A stretch of 64,000 bases of DNA from positions 1,525,317 through 1,589,316 of the forward strand of contig CP137865.1 in NCBI GenBank assembly GCA_034406715.1, written 5' to 3'. Origin of the DNA: Rhodotorula mucilaginosa. Its lineage: Eukaryota; Basidiomycota; Microbotryomycetes; Sporidiobolales; Sporidiobolaceae. Below are positions 1-11,541 of the stretch, piece by piece (the stretch's first letter is position 1; each line of letters starts with the position of its first letter). The notes under the pieces are model-generated. The model worked only from the letters and a program-made list of their open reading frames with translations, made no database searches and had not been told where the DNA came from. The translations under genes and the position numbers were made by a program.

Positions 1-59
1 CTTTGACCCTCGAAGCCCTCGACTCTCGAAACGCTCGCTTCGATCATAATCTTCCTGAT

Positions 60-113
60 CCTCACCGTCCTCACCGTCCTCACTGTCCTCACTGTCCTGA
101 CTGTCGTCACCGT
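60..113. repeat. 9-bp minisatellite, six copies
   Basis: There are six consecutive 9-bp units of the form CCTCAC(C/T)GT. The first four are nearly perfect and the last two each carry substitutions. The array is short and probably of no functional importance. It lies in a stretch with no recognisable gene. Confidence 0.85.
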
Positions 114-1562
114 TATGTTCTCTCTACCCCCTCACGAGCGCATGACCCAGTCCCTTTTGATGCTTTTGGCGAACTTTTCGCCGTTTTCGATAGTTCAATG
201 TGTTGTCCCTCGCGTTTGCGTTTGCGATACCCTTGTGCAGCAAACCCTGCCGTACAAGCACCACCAGCGTGTCCTGTCCTCGATGACACGAGTGAGGCGT
301 GTGCAGCAACTTTAAGGGTTTTATCGCGAGCAATTTCGCAGAAGGATGCAGGGTGGTGACGAGAGACAAATGGTATCCAGGCGCCTGGAGAGGGAGGCAA
401 GGAGCAAACAGAATCTAGATTTGGATCTTCTTGACCTGCTCCCAGGGTAGCTTGGGGTGACCAAAGTGATCATTGCAAGCCATTGAGCTGTAAATTGGGC
501 ACTGCAGGTTGCCAACAGAAGCACAAAAGCGGAGGTCAACATCTCACGGCTTCAGAACATTCACCTGATGTGCGCCAGATCTGGAGGTGCCACCGCTGCT
601 TCAAGTCTGGTACAATATAGTAAAACCATTTGTATCAACAGAGAGGGTAATTTCTGTTCTGAAAAAAAAGGAGTGTGGTAGAGACACACACCTTTGAGAT
701 CAAGCAAGGTAAATCAGCTCGTAAGCAAGTCTTGAGCAAAGCAATTCACTCTCTGGCTTACTTGCATCTCCTGGCTCTACTCCTGCCTGCTTTTGACAGG
801 CAGCCACTTAATGTACTGGTCCTTGCGACTGGAGTGCAGTGCCTCTGCGCAGATTTGCTTTCCCACCGCTTGCCAGCCAAGAGTACAAGATATTCTGTCA
901 CATGTTCACATCAAAGACTGGTGTCAATGATCAACATCCACAACCCTCCACCGACTCCAACCGGCAACCCCATGCACAGGATCGCTGCTCCATTCTTCTT
1001 TCCCATGCTTGGACTCATTTGAAAGTGCATCTTAGTCCAGCCGCCTGCGAGGTACATTTTCTGACATGCGGCGTTGAACTGCACAGTAGAGGTGTCTGGG
1101 GTTGTCAGTACTGCCAAAGCCGCGCATGCCGCGCCAGGTGGTGCGCCGGGCGGCACCGAGGTAAACCGGAAAAGACTGACGGATTCGGTCCTTGTATTTG
1201 TCTGCAAAATTGTCTGCAGAGATTTGAAGGGTTGCCAATCAGTTTCTCTTACTGGAGTCTTAACCAATTTCTCTTCCTGAAGACTTGAGCAGGAGGAGAC
1301 AGTAGCTTACCAGAAATAGCCCCCGCCAAATTCATCCGCCGGGGCGTAGAATGACTGTCAATGGCAGCAGCGTGTTCTGTGCTGTTCCTGTTGCGGAGGA
1401 AAGGAGGCGTGCTCTGCCCTCCGTACTGCATGTGGTCTGCCTCAGGAAATCCCTCATCCTGCGCAGCAAGGACCGCGGAAACATGAGAGTCCGGGTTGTA
1501 ATTGCAGAGATCGTTCGTGTTGAGCGATCTTTGGGCAGGGATCCTATAAGGATAACTAAAAC

Positions 1563-1955
1563 CTATCGGCCATGCACCATTGCAAAGCTGAGGTCAGCTA
1601 ACTGACTCTCAAGTCTCAGGACCGAGTCTGCATTGCGAGTCAAGGACTGAGCTTTGAGCAGGAGCTCACTGGGAGGACCCTGAAAGCCTTGGGTCTGCTC
1701 GGGGGCTGTGCTTGCACGGCGTAAAGTTCCAATGGCGTTTGAGAACTCAGTGGACGATTGCGGTCTCGAGATGACTGGCCTCAAAAGAGCGCCGTCGCGC
1801 TTAAGGGGCGTCGTCGCACCCGGCTGGAGCGGTTTCCTGCTCGGAGGAGTTGCTTGACTGTTGTGCCGCTCGTGAGGCTCGTCTTTACCGCCACACCGAG
1901 CCCGACAAGCACGCTCGGCGCAAATTTGCTCTGAAAGTAGAGAGGGTGTCGACAT
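1563..1955 (-). CDS. possible small hypothetical protein (130 aa)
   Basis: An ATG-initiated minus-strand frame of 130 codons has a disordered Ser/Thr/Pro-rich N-terminal half. It ends in a segment with regular leucines and alanines (about residues 92-128, beginning SELLLKAQSL) that could form a helix. A GT dinucleotide follows the final Ala-Met codons, so the protein might continue into another exon, but no persuasive next exon was found. I do not recognise a family. It may be a real short gene or a chance open frame in GC-rich DNA. Confidence 0.2.
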   Translation of the reverse strand: MSTPSLLSEQICAERACRARCGGKDEPHERHNSQATPPSRKPLQPGATTPLKRDGALLRPVISRPQSSTEFSNAIGTLRRASTAPEQTQGFQGPPSELLLKAQSLTRNADSVLRLESQLADLSFAMVHGR

Positions 1956-3077
1956 CCTGGAAAAGTGCTTGGCTCGGCTTTGGAAGAAGCGAGACTGCAG
2001 GAACGAAAGAAGCGGGAGCGGCTATCTTATGGACGATATGGCGCAAGTGGGATGGCGTGATTGTCCGTCCGTGACGAACAGGCGGTTGCGCGGAGCTCCG
2101 AGCGCGGCGGAAGCTGGTCCCGAGAGACCGCGCATGCGATTCAGGCGGCACCCTTTTCAGCAAAGCTCACGGGGCGCCTCAGCGACACCCCCCTCAAAGG
2201 TCATTCAGAAGTGTGCCCACTTCTACGCGACTACAGTCAGTAGCATCCGCGCTGGGCCTGCAAGATTTGCACGTGCCCCCGAACGCGTTCGGCGAAGGAA
2301 AAGCCCGCGGACATGCCGAGGTCTGGTGCACGAGGGTCCCGTCTGCGGCCATCGGAACGAGAGGATTTGGCCGAAGTCCATTGACTCCTTTCTAAAGAGT
2401 CACATATGTCTGGTCTGGGACGTGGAGGTGCGAGCTTCTCTGAGCGTCGAGGCGAAAACGGGCGGCGAGGGGAACAGCAGCAATGGACGTTGTTGAGCGT
2501 CGGACGGGGTGCCGGGCGAGAGTAGATTTGAGAGCCGTGTCTTTAAAGCATGAAGAGTGTCGGAAGTTCCAGCGACAGAGCCACGAAGGCGAGCCGTGAA
2601 CAACGACGAGAACGAGAAGAGAATTCTGTCAGGAAACGCCACTTGGGCGTGTTAACCCTCGCAAGGTTCCACATGGCTCCTTTAGAGACAGAGCGATGCC
2701 CATCTCAATAAGGATCATGGGCTATCCCCGCCTTGCTCACTTGCGGTCCTCCTGCGCCCTGTTCACCTTCCACACTTGACTGCTTCTGCGTACACCTTCT
2801 TGATCCGCTGCCTCTCGGCATCCTCCTCCTTTCGCGACGGACACTTTGTTGTAAACAGCGTTCAAGAAGAGGGAGTATACCGTATTTGCAACTACAGGTT
2901 GTCAAGGCCAACTTCTATCAGCCCCGCGCATCATCTTTCACTGAGAACCTGTCGCGTGAGATGACCGCCTTCCTTGCCGAGGCACCTTTTTCCTGTCTAT
3001 CGTTGGCATAGTCACCCCACCTTCCGAGTCGGAGCTCTGTGCGGACTGGCCAGGTTCTGTTGCGGAGCGTCGCACTG

Positions 3078-3566
3078 TCAAAAGTAGGCGTCACGACCCT
3101 GAGCAGTGAATCGGTCCGCGGGAGAGGGCGCATCTTGGTCCTCTCCTGCCTCAGCCGTACCCTGCTCTGGCATGGTGAAAACTTTGCGCAAGAGGTTGTG
3201 CTTCGGTAGTTTGTGCAGATTTGTAGTGCCAAAGTTCCGATTTTCCCGAGTGAGACGGTCATCTATAGAGCGAGGCGGAGAATTCAGCATATGGGAGGGA
3301 CCAGTCATGTTGCAAAGTCGACATGTACAAATTTGCAACTTACTGGGTTCAGACTGTTGTGTCGCTTGCAGATGATTGTTGGAGAAATCATCAGCACTCG
3401 ACCTCGGAGTGAGCACGACCGGGCTCGACTTCGGGCTCGTGCGCGGTGTGAACACGACTGGGCTCGTCGAGCCAGTGCGCGCGCCCGGTGTCGTCGCTCC
3501 CTGCTCAAATGGGGAAGAGTCGCTCCCGTGCGAATCGCGGTGGTGGCCTCCAGTGTGAGTCACCAT
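3078..3566 (-). CDS. possible hypothetical protein with SPVV-TPR repeats (162 aa)
   Basis: This is a 162-codon minus-strand frame starting with ATG. Residues about 34-58 hold two tandem copies of a SPVV(F/L)TPR(T/S)S peptide, encoded by a short imperfect DNA repeat. A Cys pair (CTCRLC) lies near the middle. Otherwise the composition is polar and low in complexity. No known domain is recognisable. It could be a gag-like relic, a disordered protein or a spurious frame. Confidence 0.2.
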   Translation of the reverse strand: MVTHTGGHHRDSHGSDSSPFEQGATTPGARTGSTSPVVFTPRTSPKSSPVVLTPRSSADDFSNNHLQATQQSEPSKLQICTCRLCNMTGPSHMLNSPPRSIDDRLTRENRNFGTTNLHKLPKHNLLRKVFTMPEQGTAEAGEDQDAPSPADRFTAQGRDAYF

Positions 3567-4321
3567 TCTTGTAGATGGCTATGAAAAGCAGAAGATTTGG
3601 GGGGGAGAGCAAAGAGAGAGAGAGAGAGAAGGAGGAACCCCTTGAGGTCGACGGCCTGGCGTCCGTTGCGCGATAAGCGATGGCGTGATCACCCAAGGCG
3701 AACGGACGTATCCGCGGCGTTCCGAGCAAGCCCAAGATAGGAGCCTGTCGCAGAGACAAACAACCGAAGAAAACAGCGAGGGACGAATCGTGCACCGTCT
3801 TATTTCAAATTGCTTGTGACGCCTTCGCCGCGACACGGGGGAGCGTGCGTCATGCAAGCAGGACAGCCTCCGAAGGATCGTACGGGGTAATTGACCGGTT
3901 TTGGGCGAGTTGGAATTTGAAACGTGTGGCCGGGCGAAGAAACCCGCGGACAGGCCGAGGACAAGGGACGTCGACGCGGCAAGCGAGCGGCCGTTGGAGC
4001 GAGCGGGTGGGATCGCCGAGGCGCAGCATCGTGTACAATCTAGCTCGGTTCTGATGCGAATTCCTCGAGCGCTAGCTGGGAGAGAAACGCGTGAGAGAGT
4101 GGAAAAGCGATTGGCAGAGCGTGCAGACGGAGTGCCGGCGGACGAGTCCGGTTGAGGGCGGAGATAAGCAGAAGCCTGACGAAGCGTCGTGTCTAGAGTA
4201 TGAAAGCCAGCCCACTCAAGAAGCTATAGCGACGCAAGTGAGCGGTGAGGAAAGGAGCAACTGGGACGCGAACGCGGCCGAGGTCTCGCTCACAACGACC
4301 CCTCGCCGATATTCAGCGACG

Positions 4322-7300
4322 ATGCTCCGGGCTGCACGCCCTTTACGGGTGTCTCTAGCGCAGGCTAGACCCGCTCCGCCCGCCGTCCTGCGGAGAGGTG
4401 AGCCGGGTTTCACTTCCGATCAGTTCAACTGGCGACGTCATGTCGACCGCCCTGTCGCGCACAAGGGCAGAGCCTCGGGGGTGATAGCGAGGCGACGTGA
4501 TCGTCTTTTCATGCAGCTGCTCGCACGAATCTGCCCGCTGATCCGGTAGTGGCTCGCAGTGCGGATCCGAGCCGCCTCCGTCTCGCCGTGGCAACTCGCC
4601 TGGAACGAAGCCAAGACAGGGCAGCGAACTACACTCGCAAGGTTCTATTCAACTTCAACCCCGCAAGACCCGCCCCGAGTGGCGCCCGCACCCCATGCTG
4701 CCGCCGCCACCAACGCAGGCACCGACTCGCCCGTCGCAAGTTCGTTCACGCGCAAACCCCGCTTGGCGTCAAGACACCGCCTGAGCCAGCTCCAGCACGA
4801 CTTGTACCTCCTCCTCTCGCGCAAATTGCCCCTCCAGGCCATCCGGTCCCGGTACGACAAACACCGCCCGTCGCGGCGCCAACGCCGACTCTTGCTCCTC
4901 GCCTTGGCCCTCGCCGCCTTTGCCACCGCGTACGAGTTCTCGACCCCGTTCCGACACGGCGTCATCGCCGTCGAACGGTGCGCCGTCATCGGCTGGGCGG
5001 TCCTGCGCGCCGTCGTCGATTACAAGTTGCTGTTCAGGAAGGAGTGGCCCGAGACGGCCGAGGGGCACACGCAGCGCCATCAGGACTATGAGGACACGCA
5101 CTGGAAGGCCGCGCACCGCTTGATGGAAGCCCTCAGGCAACTCGGAGGGATCTACATCAAGGTACGTGCGCGCGCGAGGGCGAACGAGCGGAGACGATTC
5201 CCATTCGCGACAGGTACTGATCCCTTTTCGCACGAACGAACGCGCACAGCTCGGCCAACACCTCTCGACGGTCCAGTTGATCCCCGCCCCGTGGGCCGAA
5301 GCGATGCGCCCCCTTCAAGACCAATGCTTCCCGACCCCGCTCGACGAACTGCAAGCCCTCTTCCTCGCCGAGACGGGCGCCCCGATGACCTACTTCTTCT
5401 CGTCGTTCGACCCGGACCCGATCGGCGTCGCGAGCTTGGCCCAGGTGCACAAGGCCGTTGAGCGCGAGTCGGGCAGGATGGTCGCCGTCAAGTGCATGCA
5501 TCCGCACCTCGAAGAGTGCGTTTTTCGACTTTCCCTCTCGCAGCATGATTGACGTCCTTCCACCTGCGGGTCGAAGGGGTCACTCATTGGCGAAGCTTCT
5601 TACGCACACAGATTCGCCGCGATCGATATGCAGACGACGACGTTCTTGCTGCACGCCGTCAAGCGCATCTTCCCGACATTCGAGTTCACCTGGCTCGGCG
5701 AAGAGATGGAGCAGAACCTCCCGCTCGAGATGGACTTTCGTGCGTGTTCCGCCGCTTTCTCACCACGCTCTTTCCATTGCTGGCTATATTATCAGCAACT
5801 TGGACTGATGGTTACATAGGGGCCAACTCGCAGGGCACGAAGCGGCGAACGCGGCGAGATGCGTGCGCGACTTTGCCGACTTGAAGCAGACGACGCTCGT
5901 CCTCCCCGAGGTCATGTGGGCCAAGAAGCGCGTCATGGTCATGGAATGTGCGTGCCTCGGCTCCCTCTCTCAAGTCTTTATACTTGCAGTACGGTTGTCG
6001 TCAACTTCCGTACCGGTTCTGATTGCGGGATACGGTCATCGCACGCAGTCATCCAAGGCGGCCGGGTGGACGACCTCGCGTACCTCGCCAAGCACAAGAT
6101 TGATCGCAACCTCGTCAGTCGCGAGATTGCAGAGATCACGGCGCGCATGATCCACATCACCGGTGCGTCGCGTCACGCATGTCGAGTTCAACCTGTGGAG
6201 CTCTAGTGAGCGATGCAGGCTGATTCCGCTCGTTCGTTCGTGGCCGCACAGGCTTCTTCCACGCCGACTTGCACGGCGGCAACCTCTTGATCCGCCCGGC
6301 ACTGCCGCACTCGCGATCGCCCTACAACTTTGAAGTCGTCCTCCTCGACCACGGCCTATACTTCGACCTGCCCGACGACCTCCGCGTCAACTACTCGAAA
6401 TTCTGGCTCTCGTTGATGGAGTCCAACTCTCCCTCGGTCGAAGCTGCGCGGCGCAAGTACGCGAAACTGGTCGCCAACATTGATGATGACCATTATCCGC
6501 TGTTTCAAGCGGCGATTACGGGTCGCGCGGCGTTGCAGGGGGCGACTCTGAGTGGGGAAGAGACGAAGGGGACCACCAGGAGGGGGAGCATGCTCGATTT
6601 GGAGGGGAACTCGCCCGAGGAGAGGAAGATGATGAGGAGGGCGATGGTCGAAGGGGGACCGGACGGGAGCAACTTGCTCGAGCAGCTGTTTGTCATCCTG
6701 CGCAACATTCCGAGGAGGTGCGTGGGAGTTTGCGAGTATCTATTCAGGCGATATACTCGACCTCTCGAGTGGTTCGTTGACTTGGATACGCGTTCATGGG
6801 CCACGTGCAGGATGCTCATGATCTTCAAGGTCAACGATTTGAACCGGTGCGTCGCCTGATCTCGTTTTCGCTTGACTTTTTGAGCAGGCTCGGCTCACTG
6901 ACTCGCGCGCGCCGTGCAAAACATAGGGCTCTCGACATCTCGCTGCAGACGACACACTCGCCGGTCCGGATCTTTTTGATCATCGCCTCGTGAGTCCATC
7001 CATTGCGGTTTGCGTGCGCACTGTCCGATCCTACCTTTGCCAGTGGGGTTCAGCGGATTTTCACATATGTTCTGCAAGCGTGGCCTCGCTGACTTTTTCC
7101 ACCTGCCTTCCCTTCTCGCGCGCGCGCGCGCAACAGGTACTGCAACCTCGCGATCCGGCTCGACGACCTCTCTCATTTGTCCGAGTTGACGCTCCGCGAG
7201 CGGTTCTCGTCGTGGTGGCGGTACCAGTCGTGGCGGCTGACGCTGTGGATGTACACGTTCGGGGCCGAGAGCAAGACGGTGATTGATCGGTGGAAGGGCG

Positions 7301-7332
7301 TCCGGAGGAAAGAGTTGGTGCTCGAGTTGTGA
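4322..7332 (+). CDS. ABC1/UbiB-family protein kinase-like protein, ADCK1/MCP2 type (mitochondrial)
   Basis: Predicted 686-residue protein from ten exons: 4322-4397, 4560-5161, 5250-5515, 5612-5739, 5834-5947, 6049-6162, 6252-6717, 6811-6846, 6927-6989 and 7137-7332. All junction phases agree. The N-terminus is Arg/Ala-rich like a mitochondrial presequence, and a hydrophobic segment (LLLLALALAAFATAY) follows near residue 115. UbiB hallmarks are present: the KxGQ motif (KLGQ, split by an intron), an Ala/Gly loop (GVASLAQVH), the VAIK-like lysine (VAVKCMHP), the catalytic-loop sequence HADLHGGN, and the metal-binding Asp in LLDHGLY. In yeast and animals this subfamily (Mcp2/ADCK1) is a mitochondrial inner-membrane protein linked to lipid and coenzyme Q homeostasis. 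The assignment to ADCK1 rather than another ADCK branch is by overall appearance only. Confidence 0.88.
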
Positions 7333-7580
7333 GCGAGGGGGGCGGGTGCGGGGAAGAGCCTCGTAGCGATAGATGTCCTCTCTATATTATACAACCCCAG
7401 AACCAACTCTTGTCGCTATGCATGCTGCTGGGGTTGATGAAGCTTCCGCGTCAAAGTCTGCACGTGATTGCGACTCTTCCTGCTCTCTTGCCCCCTTATA
7501 GCTACGGACCAACGCTCGAAGGCGTGTGCGCGGGTGCTGCAGGTTCTTGTAGAAAAACCCGACCCGCGCCCATTACCGCA

Positions 7581-9259
7581 ATGCGCTCTCGCTCCCACTA
7601 TGCGCCTGCTCCCGCTTCGTCACCAGCCTCCCCGACAACAACAACAACAGCAACAGCAGCAGGCCAAGTCGCCTCGCCACTGCTCGACGTGACTGAGCAG
7701 GGGAGCGCATCAAGCGCGCGTAGGAAGACGGCGAGGACACGCTCGAAGCGAGGCGACGATCCGGTCAAGAGATGGTCCAGAAGAGCATGGTGGTGGCCGG
7801 TATGTCCCTGACGGGGCCGGAGACAGGGCGAAGCTGACAAGAAAGCACGCATGCAGAGACGACCGTCCATATGGATCGGTGTCGCTGTGCTCGTGGCTGC
7901 CGCGGCGTTGCTCGCCCGACATCATTACGCGACTCGAATCCCTTTTCACTATCCGCTCGCTCATCCAGTCGGAAACACCACTTTTGCGCCGACCGAAGAA
8001 CGCAGAATCCCACCTTATGTCCACTACGTCTTTGGCCTTTCTCCCCCTTCGCCCAAGAACGAGTTCAACTTTATCCACTACCTTTGCCTCACCTCCGCCC
8101 TCGTCGAACTGAAACCCCAGATCGTCTACTTCCACTACCGCTTCAAACCGACGAGCTGGTACTGGATTCGGTTCAAACTCGAGGTCGAACGGAGCGAGAC
8201 GACCAGGCTCGAGATGGTGCGGGAACGGGACGTGACCGAGGTGTTTGGGAACCCGGTCGAGCATTACGCCCACAAGGCGGACGTGCTCCGCCTCGAGGCA
8301 CTCCAGAAGTACGGCGGTGTGTACTTGGATGCCGATGTGTTGGTCGTACGGGGTGAGTGCTCCGTTCCCGTGTCTATGGGGGTTGGACCGGCGGCCTTCG
8401 CACTCCAGCGCTCCTAGCTGACGCTTGCACCCCGAACGTTCTCACAGACTTTGCGCCGCTGTACCGCCTCGACACCGTCATGGGTATGGAATCGCAACCG
8501 AACCTCGATCCGGCATTGCCGCCGTCGGGACTGTGCAACGCCGTCATCCTGGCTAAACCCTACAGCTCGTTCATCAGTGCGTGCCACGCGTCTCGCCGTC
8601 TTCGGCTCGAAGCGGATGCAATTGCAGTGCAACTCGAGCCTGATTCGTGTTTGTGGCCTCGTACAGCACGGTGGATCGACAGCTACCGCACGTTCAACAA
8701 GACGCTCTGGGCGAAACACAGCGTGACGACTCCATGGGTGCGTACGCGGAGCGCTCGATACCGCGCCTCAGGCGGAGGGAAATGTCTACACTGGGATGCT
8801 GATTGTCGATGATCGTCGCACAGGACCTTGCCCGCGCCTACCCCACGGAGATTACCGTCCTGAACAAGTTTGCCTTCTTCTGGCCCATCTGGTGCGCTCT
8901 CGTTTCTCTTCCGACAATCTTGAACTGGTCGCTAATCTCAGAGTGCACACAGGGACGACGACTCGCTCCGGGTGATCCACCGCGACGACCGCAACTCGTT
9001 CCATCGCGCGCCGGCCCTCGCCCCAACCTGGGACACCCCCTTCGCCTGCCACCTCTGGGAATCGACCGCCTACGAGCGCTACCTCTCCCCGTACGATCCC
9101 GACCGGATCCACAACCGCGGCAAGAAGCAAGGAGCGGAGCGCGAAGAGGACGGCGCGAGCGACGAGAATAGCTTTTCGAGGGAGGCGAGGCGGTTCGTTT
9201 CGGACGAGTTTAGGGCCGCGTGGAGAGCGGCCAAGGCGCTCGGGTTGGTGGATCACTAA
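7581..9259 (+). CDS. type II membrane glycosyltransferase with DXD motif (GT32-like)
   Basis: Predicted 429-residue protein from exons 7581-7799, 7857-8352, 8448-8576, 8667-8737, 8824-8891 and 8953-9259, all in phase. A cytosolic tail of about 75 residues contains short Thr, Ala and basic stretches. One transmembrane anchor follows (IGVAVLVAAAALLA), then a lumenal catalytic region. The DXD sugar-binding signature is visible in the context KYGGVYLDADVLVVR, with the preceding HKADVLRLEAL typical of the Gly_transf_sug/OCH1-like fold. Later conserved-looking blocks include the Trp/Tyr-rich RWIDSYRTF and a His/Asp-rich C-terminal segment. It is probably a Golgi sugar transferase using a nucleotide sugar. 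Donor and acceptor specificity cannot be read from the sequence. The short exon junction at 8737/8824 is the least certain part of the model. Confidence 0.82.
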
Positions 9260-9902
9260 GGTGGCGCGGTCGTCTGTACGCCCAGGCTGTTTCATTCGTT
9301 GTTTCCACTCGCGTTTCAGAGATGATTCGTCTTCCCTCGATTCCGCGGCCGCCGCTGAGAGATCCCGACGCAGGCTTTCGCTGCTTTCGCCGATCGTCTT
9401 CGACGTTACACCGACAACGGCTCTCAAGGCTTGTATCTTCATCCCGCTCGCGCATCCCCCTCCGTTGGAAGACTCGAGGACCGCTGGTACGCAGCGCTCC
9501 TCGGCGCAGTAAGTGAGCTCGGCCGGAAATTCCCTTTCCTACTTGATTTTCTCCGCCCTCGACTTACTTAGTCCGCAGCGACTCGCTCGACCTCGCCTCC
9601 CTTGTCGACATCTTAAGCGCTTTCCAATCACCCGGCTGCTTCCCCCCTGTTTGGGATCTCTGCGGCGCGCCCAGTCCCCTTCGGTCTTGGACGTCCGTCC
9701 GTCCCGAACGCTCGCTCGCTCCTGCTCTTTCTCTCTCTCTTTCTCACACACCTTCGCGACACAGCTGTAGCGTGGACGATAGGGCTTCGCTCATTGATAA
9801 CCCTCGTCGATCGCTTGTGCGCTTGATCGGGCCCAACGTCGCCCGTCTACATAGTTCCTTCGCTTCGCGTCCTTGACCGCTCGCTCCTCCGATCGCGTCT
9901 GG
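9260..9902. other. intergenic region, no gene seen
   Basis: This spacer lies between the glycosyltransferase stop and the first MYND gene. Pyrimidine-rich stretches around 9725-9760 could belong to the promoter or 5' UTR of the downstream gene. No RNA gene or conserved frame was seen. Confidence 0.5.
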
Positions 9903-11035
9903 ATGTCGGAAACCTTGCGATCCGGGGTGGGTGACGTTGAGATGGTGATCTGCACATGGTGTGACATCCCGGCCACCTCGCGGTGCAGTGCCTGGTGAGT
10001 CGCCCCGCTTTCGCTCTCGAGGCAGAATCTTCGCAGACTGATGGTGGGCGATGCATACACCTTTACCTTTTTGCAGCCACCAGGCACCTTTCTGCAGCAC
10101 GGAATGTCAGAAGGAGGCCAGTCTCTGTTGACTTTCACTGCAGCCTGAAGGCTCCTTCGACACTCCGCCCCGCCGCTGCCACCGCTGCGAATCAGCCTTC
10201 GACCGTCCGTTGACTTGCGTCTCAGGTTCTGCAGTGCTGGCCGGTACACAAGTTCGTCTGTGCCGCCGAGCCCGATGTGTTTCGCCAAGCTCCGCTCTCG
10301 CTGAAAGAGATGACCGCCCTCGACGGATTGAAACATTACGCGTGCGACGGCTCCGGCTCGGGTGGACCCGGTTTCGACAAGTTTGTTCAGAGTGTTTGCA
10401 AATGCGAGCCGAGTCTGCAAACATGGGAGGTGAGTTTGCTCCTGTCCCGACAGCTGATTGCTTTCCCCTGACATCTGAATTTCCTTTCTGCTGGTGGGTA
10501 CGGAAAGGACGTCGGTGCGTTGCTCGTTGGCCCCGTCACCGCGCTCCCGACCGATGTCGCTGTCGGCATCCGGGAGGCACTCATTTGCTACGCACGCGTC
10601 CACCTCGGCACGTATGAGCACTATTCGAGCGCCACACCGTTGAGCGAGCGAGTCTCGAATATCGTCGCCTCCCCGCTGTCGACATGTATAGGGGAGATCC
10701 TGACACACAGCTCAAGTGCGGTTCGAGAGAAAAGCAAGTGGATCTTCCACATTGCCGGGGAGGCATGCCGCCAACTCTACGCGTATCTGCACGAGTCGAT
10801 CTGGTCCGCGTACGCGCTCGCCTTGTTGGTCGAGCAGAGAGCGACGGCGCCGATCCCAGTGCGGAGCAGGTGGTACAAACTCCTCAATTTTCACCTTCTC
10901 CGGCAACGTCGACTGGCCTGCGAGGCGCACGTCGACCCGGCGGTCCGGAGCAAGCTGGAAGAAGACGCGACGGCTCGCGTCGCGAAGTATGCCGAGATGG
11001 CCCGGCGCGGCGGCTTTGGCACTTTGGAGCAGTAA
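9903..11035 (+). CDS. MYND zinc-finger protein, array copy A
   Basis: Predicted 284-residue protein from exons 9903-9994, 10077-10116, 10235-10429 and 10508-11035. The N-terminal MYND finger is assembled from the first three exons: CTWC, CSAWC, FCSTEC, then CWPVHKFVC supplies the terminal His and Cys. MYND domains bind two zinc ions and usually mediate protein-protein contacts. The rest (residues about 60-284) is a mostly helical-looking region shared with copy B, for example TALDGL, SLQTW and ATAPIPVR. It matches no family I know. Intron 2 begins with GC (GAG|GCCAGT) where copy B has GT, and the reading frame is kept only if this GC donor is used. The gene may therefore splice through a GC-AG intron or be decaying. 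The ATG at 9903 opens the frame; an in-frame ATG 13 codons later is also possible. Confidence 0.75.
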
Positions 11036-11541
11036 CACGGGTGCATTCTCTGAGATTGGGACAGCGGGATGAGCATGCGTCGAGTTTGAGCCTACATCCC
11101 GAGCTTGTCACGACGTTTGCCACCTTTGAACGCAAGATATTGATTTGATTCGAGAGCGATTCAGACGTCTCAAGCTGCAAGCGAAGCGTGTAATGAACCT
11201 GCGCTATATGCATCTTTTCACTCGCATCTGCCGAGCTATGCCCGCTTCGCTCGGCTCCGCGGCGGCCGAGCAATCCCCGCTCGCTTTCATCAGAGTTAGC
11301 GTCGGAGTTCAAGAATGGACGGCTTTCTCTACCTTCTAAGCGATCCAGCGGCTAGAGATCAGCTGCTACACGCTGCTCAGCTCAGTCAGTGCGGACTTTC
11401 TGACGTACCGCCGCTTCCTCGTCGCTCGGTGCCCGCCGCCTCGATTCTTCCCTCGCGCCTCGACGCGGTGCAACTCGCTTCACGACCTCGCGCACCGCGA
11501 ACCGCCGAGCACAACGTCACGGAACCAGGTCGGGACGGATC
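11036..11541. other. spacer between MYND copies A and B
   Basis: About 500 bp with no recognisable gene. It presumably carries the 3' UTR of copy A and the promoter of copy B. Confidence 0.5.

Larger units (their letters stand above)
1..4321. other. gene-poor 4.3 kb left segment
   Basis: No convincing spliced gene was found here on either strand. The reading frames present are short, low in complexity, or lack the domain-like composition seen in the rest of the window. It contains a 9-bp minisatellite near the left edge, a short GA-rich tract around 3610-3630, and two minus-strand ORFs of uncertain status that are listed separately. Part of it may be the 5' flank or UTR of the ABC1-family gene that begins at 4322. 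An unrecognised fast-evolving gene cannot be excluded. Confidence 0.5.

Noticed and set aside
113-400. Overlapping short frames on both strands at the left edge (up to 118 codons)
   Set aside because: Their composition reflects the CCTCAC minisatellite and GC bias; no domain, no splice continuity and no homology-like pattern.
10384-10440. Extra MYND-like Cys pair (SVCKCEP) in copy A
   Set aside because: It lies outside the finger spacing and is only partly conserved in copy B (SVCWREP), so it is not a second zinc finger.
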